Positions 56,846 through 62,290 of a stretch of DNA of 62,290 bases are shown here, in pieces. Within the stretch, counting starts at the first letter, position 1, and every line of letters starts with the position of its first letter. Where the stretch lies: NCBI GenBank assembly GCA_016879935.1, contig JAACJQ010000033.1:1-62290 (forward strand), read 5' to 3'. The position numbers and the translations under genes were made by a program. Under the pieces are notes generated by a model. That model was not told the origin of the DNA, searched no databases, and worked only from the letters and a program-made list of their open reading frames with translations. This stretch comes from Archangiaceae bacterium (lineage in GTDB: Bacteria > Myxococcota > Myxococcia > Myxococcales > Myxococcaceae).

Positions 56846-57552
56846 GTCGAACTCCAGAACCGCCCCACCAACGGGCCTGCGACCATGCCAAGGCCGCCGA
56901 GTGTCCACAACAGTCCTACGGCGTGTTGGCGCTTGAGCTCGGAGCGACCGACCGACGCATTCCATTCGCGCAGGTGTGACAACAGGCCATCGAGTGTGAA
57001 GGTGCCCGCGGTGTCGCCCAGCTCGGGCAACCGGCGAACGTGCGCGCGGAAGAGCCGATCGGCCGTCGCTCCCGGCAGCCCGGCGCAGAGGTGCTTCGAT
57101 GGAATGGAGTCTCCGGGCCTGCGGAAGTTCGACGAGAGCAGAAAGCCACCGCTCGACGAAACGGAGACGAAGGTGACGCGCGCCGCGGGGCCTTCACGCT
57201 CGACGCGGGGCTCGGGCGGAACCCACGGCGGCGCGACCCGCACGAGGGGAGAATCGGCCACGACGGCGAAGGTGTGCTGCGAGGGGTTCACGTAGCCCCA
57301 GCAGGTTCGGGTGGGGCCGAAGCGGCGCAGCTCGACCCACGTGCCGACGGGCGAGAAGCCAAGGCTCCTCAGCAGCTCATGCGTCTGCTCGAGCCACGAC
57401 GGTACGGGAGCGTCGGGGCTGCCGTCGTCGATCTCGAGGGTGGTGGCACGCGGGGTCGCGAACAGCGCCGATCGCCAGAAGTTCGCCCAGACGAGCGTCG
57501 CGCCGGCGGTGGCAGTGCCCAGGTGAAGCAGGGTCTGCCCATCGAGCTCCAT
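56842..57552 (-). CDS. C-tail-anchored protein, first gene of the thiolase operon
   Basis: The protein has 236 residues from the ATG at 57552. A compact domain of about 190 residues has a Trp-rich centre (WVELRRFGPTRTCWGYVNPS) and two late His residues; the C-terminus is one membrane helix (VGLLWTLGGLGMVAGPLVG). Family unknown. Its stop overlaps the thiolase start by ATGA, so it is the head of the six-gene unit. Confidence 0.65.
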   Translation of the reverse strand: MELDGQTLLHLGTATAGATLVWANFWRSALFATPRATTLEIDDGSPDAPVPSWLEQTHELLRSLGFSPVGTWVELRRFGPTRTCWGYVNPSQHTFAVVADSPLVRVAPPWVPPEPRVEREGPAARVTFVSVSSSGGFLLSSNFRRPGDSIPSKHLCAGLPGATADRLFRAHVRRLPELGDTAGTFTLDGLLSHLREWNASVGRSELKRQHAVGLLWTLGGLGMVAGPLVGRFWSST

Positions 57553-57636
57553 GCGCCCGCGCTTTTGAGCACACCGCCACCGGCAATGCAGTCGAAAGCT
57601 GTTTCGACGCCCTCCGAAACGAAGCACCATGCCGGC

Positions 57637-58116
57637 ATGTTCGAGTTCGGGCCCAAACGCGTCGTGCAGACCGGACTTTCGCCCGAGCAGGCCCTGGCGG
57701 CGCTTCGCAAGGCGGTGGCGCCGGGCCCGCTCTTCGCGCTCGATCGGCCGCGCACCGGCCCCACCCTGCGCGGCACCGTGGGCACCCAGCGCTTCACCGT
57801 CGTTCGTCGCGCCCAGTTCTTGAACAGCTTCACGCCTGTCGTCGAGGGCGTGGTGGTGGCGACCGAGAATGGCTCGCAGGTGCAGCTCACGCTCGGCATG
57901 CACGTCATTCCCTTCATCACGATCGCGGCGTGGATCTCGACGACGGTGTTCCTCGCGGTGTGGACGAATCGCACCGAAGATCTCGAGTCGTTGTCGCTGC
58001 CCCTCGCGTTGTCGTCGTTGATGGCGCCGGCGTTGGCCTTCTTCGCCTATCGGGCCGACGTCGAGACGGTGGTGCATGAGATCTCGCTCGCGGTGACGAC
58101 TCCCGCAGCGCCCTGA
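57637..58116 (+). CDS. membrane protein with two C-terminal helices
   Basis: The protein has 159 residues from the ATG at 57637. A soluble first half (about 1-85) has a beta-strand-like pattern (TLRGTVGTQRFTVVRRAQF), then two hydrophobic segments (88-115 and 125-145) with a charged turn. Family unknown. It is divergent from the 57552 gene across 84 bases. Confidence 0.6.
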   Translation: MFEFGPKRVVQTGLSPEQALAALRKAVAPGPLFALDRPRTGPTLRGTVGTQRFTVVRRAQFLNSFTPVVEGVVVATENGSQVQLTLGMHVIPFITIAAWISTTVFLAVWTNRTEDLESLSLPLALSSLMAPALAFFAYRADVETVVHEISLAVTTPAAP

Positions 58117-58205
58117 CGGCTCAGGTCGGTTCGAGTCGAGCGCTTCGTGGCGCGACAACGTGGGCAGGTCGTGCACTCCGAAGTCTGGGGGTCGACCCGC
58201 GCGGT

Positions 58206-58222
58206 CTCTCGAACTTCGAGAG
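58206..58222. promoter_or_regulatory. perfect inverted repeat upstream of recA
   Basis: CTCTCGAA-C-TTCGAGAG, 8+1+8 with no mismatch, lies 168 bases upstream of the recA ATG inside its 273-base leader region. It is a candidate operator (LexA-type or other). It does not match a LexA consensus I can name for this phylum. As an RNA hairpin it would be short. Confidence 0.35.
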
Positions 58223-58389
58223 GGTCACTGGAGTGTCCACGCTCGTCCGACCGTCGAGACGTGCCGTCTCATGCGCCTGTGGCGATCTCATCGATCTCCT
58301 TCACGCGCCGCCCGGGGCACATCGTTTGCGATGCGCCGCTTCGGCTGCAGCGGGAATGGGTCTCGCGCAGACGACGGAAGGTGAAAGGG

Positions 58390-59433
58390 ATGGGTGGCGT
58401 GATGAACAAGGTCTCGGAGAAGTTGAAGGCGGTGGCGGCGGCAGTGGCGGCCATCGAGAAGCAGTTCGGGCGGGGGAGCGTGATGACACTGGGAGACGAG
58501 GGCGAGGTGGCGCCAGTGCAGGTGATTCCCACGGGGTCGGTGGGGCTCGACCGCGCGCTGGGCGTCGGCGGGTACCCGAGGGGGCGCGTGGTGGAGATCT
58601 TCGGCAACGAGTCGTCGGGCAAGACGACGTTGACGCTGCATGCGATCGCGCAGGTGCAGGCGCAGGGCGGGGTGGCTGCCTTCATCGACGCCGAGCACGC
58701 GCTCGACGTGGCCTACGCGCGGAAGCTGGGCGTGCGCGTCGAAGAGATGCTGATCTCTCAGCCCGACACCGGAGAGCAGGCGCTCGAGATCACCGAGCAC
58801 CTGGTGCGCAGCGGCGCGGTCGATCTGATCGTCGTCGACTCGGTCGCGGCGCTGGTGCCGAAGGCCGAGATCGAAGGCGAGATGGGTGATGCGCACATGG
58901 GCGTGCAGGCGCGGCTCATGAGCCAGGCGCTGCGCAAGCTGACGGGCGCGGTCAGCCGCTCGGGCACGACGATCATCTTCATCAACCAGATTCGCATGAA
59001 GATCGGCGTCGTCTTCGGCAACCCCGAGACGACGACGGGCGGCAACGCGCTGAAGTTCTACTCGTCGGTGCGCTGCGAGATTCGCCGCGCGGGCAACCTC
59101 AAAGACGGTGAGAACGTCATCGGCACGCGCACGAAGGTGAAGGTGGTGAAGAATAAGGTGGCTCCGCCGTTCCAGGAGGCCGAGTTCGACATCATCTACA
59201 ACAAGGGCATCAGCCGTGCGGGCGAGGTGCTCGATCTCGGAGAGAAGCTCGGCCTCGTCGAGAAGTCGGGCAGCTTCTACTCGCTCGACAAGGAGCGCCT
59301 GGGTCAGGGGCGCGAGCGCTGCATCGAGTGGCTGCTGTCGAACCCGCAGAAGCTCGAGGATCTCGCCGCGCGCGTCTTGTCCACGCCGCGCAAGGAGACC
59401 GAGACCGCGCCTCCGCAGGAAGTGGCGGCCTGA
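58390..59433 (+). CDS. recA: RecA recombinase
   Basis: The protein has 347 residues from the ATG at 58390 with a GGAAGGTG ribosome site; a second in-frame ATG at 58402 is possible. It coats single-stranded DNA, drives strand exchange and triggers LexA cleavage. Walker A reads GNESSGKT (72-79), with Asn where most RecA proteins have Pro. The DNA loops [16 protein letters not shown] and [22 protein letters not shown] are intact, as is the core [12 protein letters not shown] 60-codon frame follows after 2 bases. Confidence 0.97.
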   Translation: MGGVMNKVSEKLKAVAAAVAAIEKQFGRGSVMTLGDEGEVAPVQVIPTGSVGLDRALGVGGYPRGRVVEIFGNESSGKTTLTLHAIAQVQAQGGVAAFIDAEHALDVAYARKLGVRVEEMLISQPDTGEQALEITEHLVRSGAVDLIVVDSVAALVPKAEIEGEMGDAHMGVQARLMSQALRKLTGAVSRSGTTIIFINQIRMKIGVVFGNPETTTGGNALKFYSSVRCEIRRAGNLKDGENVIGTRTKVKVVKNKVAPPFQEAEFDIIYNKGISRAGEVLDLGEKLGLVEKSGSFYSLDKERLGQGRERCIEWLLSNPQKLEDLAARVLSTPRKETETAPPQEVAA

Positions 59434-59435
59434 TC

Positions 59436-59618
59436 ATGCTGTCGCTCGCGCTGACGTGGGTGGTGCTCTCGGCGAGGACGCCGGCCTTCACCACGACGTC
59501 GATGCTGACGTGCGGCCCGTCGCGCAGCGTGAAGGTCGAGCGCGTGGTGCGGGAGCGTCATCGTCGGCCCATCGCGCGGCCACTCACGCAGTGGCTCCGC
59601 CGGTTCAAGGCGCGCTGA
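59436..59618 (+). CDS. possible 60-residue protein after recA
   Basis: The frame opens 3 bases after the recA stop with MLSLALTWVVLSA, a signal-like start, and ends in an Arg-rich tail. No family and no strong ribosome site. It may be a small exported or membrane protein or a chance frame. Confidence 0.35.
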   Translation: MLSLALTWVVLSARTPAFTTTSMLTCGPSRSVKVERVVRERHRRPIARPLTQWLRRFKAR

Positions 59619-59685
59619 GCGATTCGCGGCTGGGAGTGACGAGCACGCTCCCGCCGCGACCCGTTGCTCGAAGTCTTCGTGTTCC

Positions 59686-60315
59686 TCACCGCAGGCGGGC
59701 GAGCAGCTTGTCGACGTCGCGCCGCACGGTGCCATCGGCGTCGAGAAACTCGATGCCCATGCCCGAGGCATCGCCGACGCGCCGCACCCAGGCCACCCGG
59801 CCCTTGAGCCGCAGCGAGAAGAGCGACGAGGGCGGGCGCACCACGAGCTCGACCACCTCGTCGACGTCGAGCGGATCCCACGTACGCACGAAGGCGCCAC
59901 CGTGAGAGAGATCGGCGAGGCGCTCGCGGCGTGAGGTGCTGCCGTGCAACAACTTGATGGGCAGCTCGACCTGCACCCGACGCTCGAGGCGGGTCGTCTC
60001 GGCAGAGACCTCGTTGCGCGCGAACTGCAGCATGCGGCCGATGGTGGCGTCGTCGTCAGCCTGGAAGTCGACGCCGAAACACTCCGAGAGCTGCTTCGAG
60101 CCCTTGCGGCGGGCCCATGCGACCTGCCCCTCGAACGTGAACTCGCGCGGCGGCTTGCGAACGCGCACCGTCAACGTCACGAATTCACCGAGCGCCCCCG
60201 GCGGCTGGCCATCGACCGAGAGGCCTCCGAGCTTCCCGTTCGGGTAGAAGCGGGGCAGCAGATCGCCGGGCGTCGAGACGAGCAGCTGCAGCTTCTGGCG
60301 CGAAGAAACCGTCAC
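59686..60315 (-). CDS. double-PilZ-domain protein (TIGR02266-type)
   Basis: The protein has 209 residues from a GTG at 60315. Two PilZ-like halves follow each other: 1-100 (LLVSTPGDLLPRFYPNGKLGGLSVDGQPPG..., degenerate) and 105-205, where RRVQVELPIKLL and DLSHGGAFVRT keep the RxxxR-like and D/NxSxxG motifs. The pattern is that of the TIGR02266 paralogue family known from myxobacteria. It probably senses cyclic di-GMP. The neighbouring gene on the same strand is 10 bases away. Confidence 0.85.
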   Translation of the reverse strand: MTVSSRQKLQLLVSTPGDLLPRFYPNGKLGGLSVDGQPPGALGEFVTLTVRVRKPPREFTFEGQVAWARRKGSKQLSECFGVDFQADDDATIGRMLQFARNEVSAETTRLERRVQVELPIKLLHGSTSRRERLADLSHGGAFVRTWDPLDVDEVVELVVRPPSSLFSLRLKGRVAWVRRVGDASGMGIEFLDADGTVRRDVDKLLARLR

Positions 60316-60325
60316 CTGCAGCCGA

Positions 60326-61980
60326 TCAGTTCTGCGGCCCCTGCTGGAGCAACAACACGTTGTCGAGCTCGGGCTGGCCGGTCACCAGCTTCGACTTGAG
60401 CCGCGCGTGCGTCGCCCAGAGTCGGCCGTTCGCATAAACGCCGTCGGCGAAGAAGCCGACCGCGCCCTCGGTGGCCAGCGGCGTCTGAACGCTCCACGCC
60501 GAGGTGCGCTTGGCGAGCTTCAAGTCTCCGCGCGTGGCGTCCTGGTAGACGGCCCACACCTGGCCCGACTGCGGCCCGAAGACGATGGCGGTGTCGGTGC
60601 CGACGAAGCCCTGCTCACCCGGCCGCGCCATGTCGACGCCGTTGTCGATGGTCTCGAGCGTGACGCCGGTCTGAAGCTGCGCGGCGAGGTAGAACTTGAG
60701 GCTCTTGGTCGAGAAGTCGTGGAACGCGATCGCGATCTGCTTCGTCGCCGGCTCGATCTTCACGTCGGGGAAGTACCCGGTGTCGCCGACGCCATCGATC
60801 AGCACCGGCATGCCGCGCACGTTCTGGGCATCGACCTGCACCGCATAGAGATCGCCATCGGGCACCACGCGGCCGTTCACCGTGGGGCCGCTGCGCTGCA
60901 TGTACGCGATGACGGCGTTCTTCCCGTTGAAGGCGAGCGAGGCGAACACGCCCGTGCCGAGGGGGATGTCGATCAGCTGGCTGGGGTTGTACTTCTTGCC
61001 GCACTTGGGCCCGTTCGAGCTGACGCAGACCTCGGTGTTCATGTCGCAGGCAGGCATGCAGCCGGTGGCGGTGGTGAGGCAGGCGGGGCCGCTGCCCGTG
61101 TCGGCGCAGGTGTTCGTGCAGCCATCGCATGGGGGCGGCGGCTTCGACAGACAGGCGACGACGCGAATCGTCCAGTCGGCGTCGGAGCGCGGGTTCGCGA
61201 TCTTCGCCCGCGCGAACTTGAGGGCCGTGAGATCCTTCAGGGCGCCGGTGGGCGTCGGGGCGGGGCAGTCAGACGCGTTGAAGTTCGCGCCCGCCGAGCG
61301 CATGAAGTACGCGATGCCCGGCAGGCCGTCGGAGTCGATCGCGATAGACGAGTAGAGGCCGACGTCGCCGTTGGCGCCGTCGATGGTGTGCGACGCCCAG
61401 CTCGTGCCGTCGCGCACGGCCACCTTCAGGTCGCCATTCGTCACGTCGTAGTAGCTGACGTACGCGCGCGCGCCCGAGGTCGCGATGTCGGTGTAGCGGC
61501 CGACGTCGGGGCCGGGCTCGACGACACCGCCACGGGCTCCCGACGGGCCATAACGAACCTGACCCTGCGGAACGCCGTCGACGTAGTCGACGCCGACGCG
61601 GGTGCCGGTCGCGTCGTAGCGGTACACGACGAGGTCGCCGTACTTGCCGTCGTACATCGAGGCGAGCAGGCCTTCGGTGCCGTTGGCAGCGAGCGCGGAG
61701 AAGCGGCCGATGTCGTTCGACACGAGGCCGGGCAGCTCGGCGCACACGCACTTCACCTCGGGCAGCTTGCACGTGTCCCAGATGTTCCGGTTGTCCTTGA
61801 ACGTCGCGATGAAGCCGGCGTTGCACGTCATCGGGCACGCGGCCTCGGCGCGGTCGGTGGGGTTCGCGTAGTTCTGGCAACGGCCCGTCGCAGGAACACA
61901 GCCTTCACCCGCCGCGCAGGTGCCGCTGCAGGGAAGCTCGCCGAGACACTCGCCCTGGAAACACGAACGGCCAGCGGTGG
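60326..61980 (-). CDS. Cys-rich beta-propeller-like surface protein, 5' end lost at the join
   Basis: At least 550 residues are readable, with the frame open beyond the ATG at 61831 to about 61980. The N-terminal part is Cys-rich (RSCFQGECLGELPCSGTC, then NYANPTDRAEAACPMTC) and the rest has repeated strands of the type GDLKVAVRDGTSWASHTID and VYYDVTNG, as in secreted propeller-like sensor or lectin proteins. A second Cys-rich module (CDGCTNTCADTGSGPACL) interrupts near residue 240 of the 501-residue part. No start is visible because the frame runs into unrelated DNA. Confidence 0.7.
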
Positions 61981-62290
61981 GAGGCGTTCTCGTCCTCGTC
62001 GGTGAGCGACAGGTACCAGGTCCAGACGCTCGGCCCCGGGGGCCGGTGGCGGTCGGTCTGGTGGGTGGCCACCACGTACCCCAGGCTCTTCGTCCCGTAG
62101 AGCACGTTGTCCCAGGCCTCCGGGGAGCCGCGCGAGCGGGGCCGGCGCGACAGGGTCAGGTTCGCCACCAGCCAGGCGCCGGAGCGGAACTCGCGGGCCT
62201 CGGCAACCAGGCGCGGGTCGGGGAGGAGCCGCGCCGCGAGGCGCCGCGGCACCGCCAGCACCACCCGCACGGCCAGCATGCGCTCCGCCG
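61981..62290 (-). CDS. FAD-dependent oxidoreductase fragment
   Basis: The segment WLVANLTLSRRPRSRGSPEAW, DNVLYGTKSLGYVVATHQ and VWTWYLSLTDEDENA follows the text of bacterial FAD-dependent (amine-oxidase-like) oxidoreductases. It starts before the window on the minus strand and is lost near 61980. The GC content is clearly higher than in the rest of the window. The boundary is approximate to about 15 bases. Confidence 0.65.

Noticed and set aside
58206-58222. Assignment of the recA upstream inverted repeat as a LexA box
   Set aside because: I cannot match it to a known consensus for this phylum, so it is reported only as a candidate.
1-62290. tRNA, rRNA, riboswitch or terminator structures
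   Set aside because: No cloverleaf-like stretch, rRNA text or strong hairpin with a T-run was seen in any intergenic gap.

Overview
The window looks like chromosomal DNA from a myxobacterium or a close relative (Myxococcota). The GC content is very high and the third codon position is almost always G or C. The protein content fits too: paralogues typical of that group (a DUF2378/TIGR02265-type protein, a double-PilZ protein, an FHA-GGDEF protein, HDOD), many lipoproteins with Gly/Ser/Thr-rich linkers, Cys-rich surface proteins, many alpha/beta hydrolases, an ECF sigma module and multiheme cytochromes. This placement is inferred from gene content; no rRNA or tRNA gene was seen. Genes are tightly packed and many are joined by 4-base ATGA or GTGA stop/start overlaps.

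Layout. 1-2260 (+): end of a c-type cytochrome protein and adenosine deaminase. 2229-6125 (-): small membrane protein, O-antigen-ligase-like protein, PIG-V-like mannosyltransferase, Cys-rich lipoprotein. 6163-10845 (-): ECF sigma factor with a membrane partner, a glycine-repeat secreted hydrolase and an envelope protein. 10934-14460: glgC and a divergent Tat-exported subunit plus GMC oxidoreductase pair. 14465-17489: lipoprotein, FHA-GGDEF cyclase, Rsm22-like methyltransferase. 17530-22586 (+): NADase-type/discoidin-like protein coupled to a pentaheme cytochrome, then a three-gene ABC exporter. 22565-27414: three hydrolase or lipocalin genes, DUF2378-HDOD pair, lipoprotein. 27503-31128 (+): exonuclease III and two M16 peptidase genes, the second frameshifted. 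31226-37476 (+): two SPFH proteins, MoaD-like protein, PgpH-type HD phosphodiesterase, lipoprotein, YbeY, glutathione peroxidase. 37466-43383: acyltransferase, small protein, MFS exporter, TPR protein, CpaF ATPase, lipoprotein. 43463-45600 (-): HTH/zinc-finger regulator overlapping a Cys-rich lipoprotein. 45630-52759 (+): glutamate dehydrogenase, cNMP-binding protein, gluzincin peptidase, and a 1291-residue repeat-rich protein. 52760-53357: gene-poor, apparently decayed. 53358-57552: PilZ protein, then a six-gene minus-strand operon (membrane protein, thiolase, zinc ribbon, 63-aa protein, HtrA-like protease, rhomboid-like protein). 57637-60315: membrane protein, recA, small ORF, double-PilZ protein. 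60326 to about 61980 (-): Cys-rich beta-propeller-like protein, cut off. From about 61980 to the end: a fragment of an unrelated FAD oxidoreductase with different composition, probably a chimeric join.

Themes. Envelope and surface proteins dominate. Nucleotide signalling recurs (GGDEF, three PilZ domains in two genes, cNMP-binding, PgpH-type HD, HDOD). Two window-wide signals stand out. A TAnnnT element lies about 12-15 bases upstream of the start codon of many first genes, which points to leaderless transcripts. Codon choice also appears to avoid TCC and GGA across codon junctions. The strongest single-locus oddities are the frameshifted second M16 gene, the Gly-x-Asp-x-Gly hydrolase in the ECF unit, the SPFH/MoaD-like/PgpH operon, and the 1291-residue protein.
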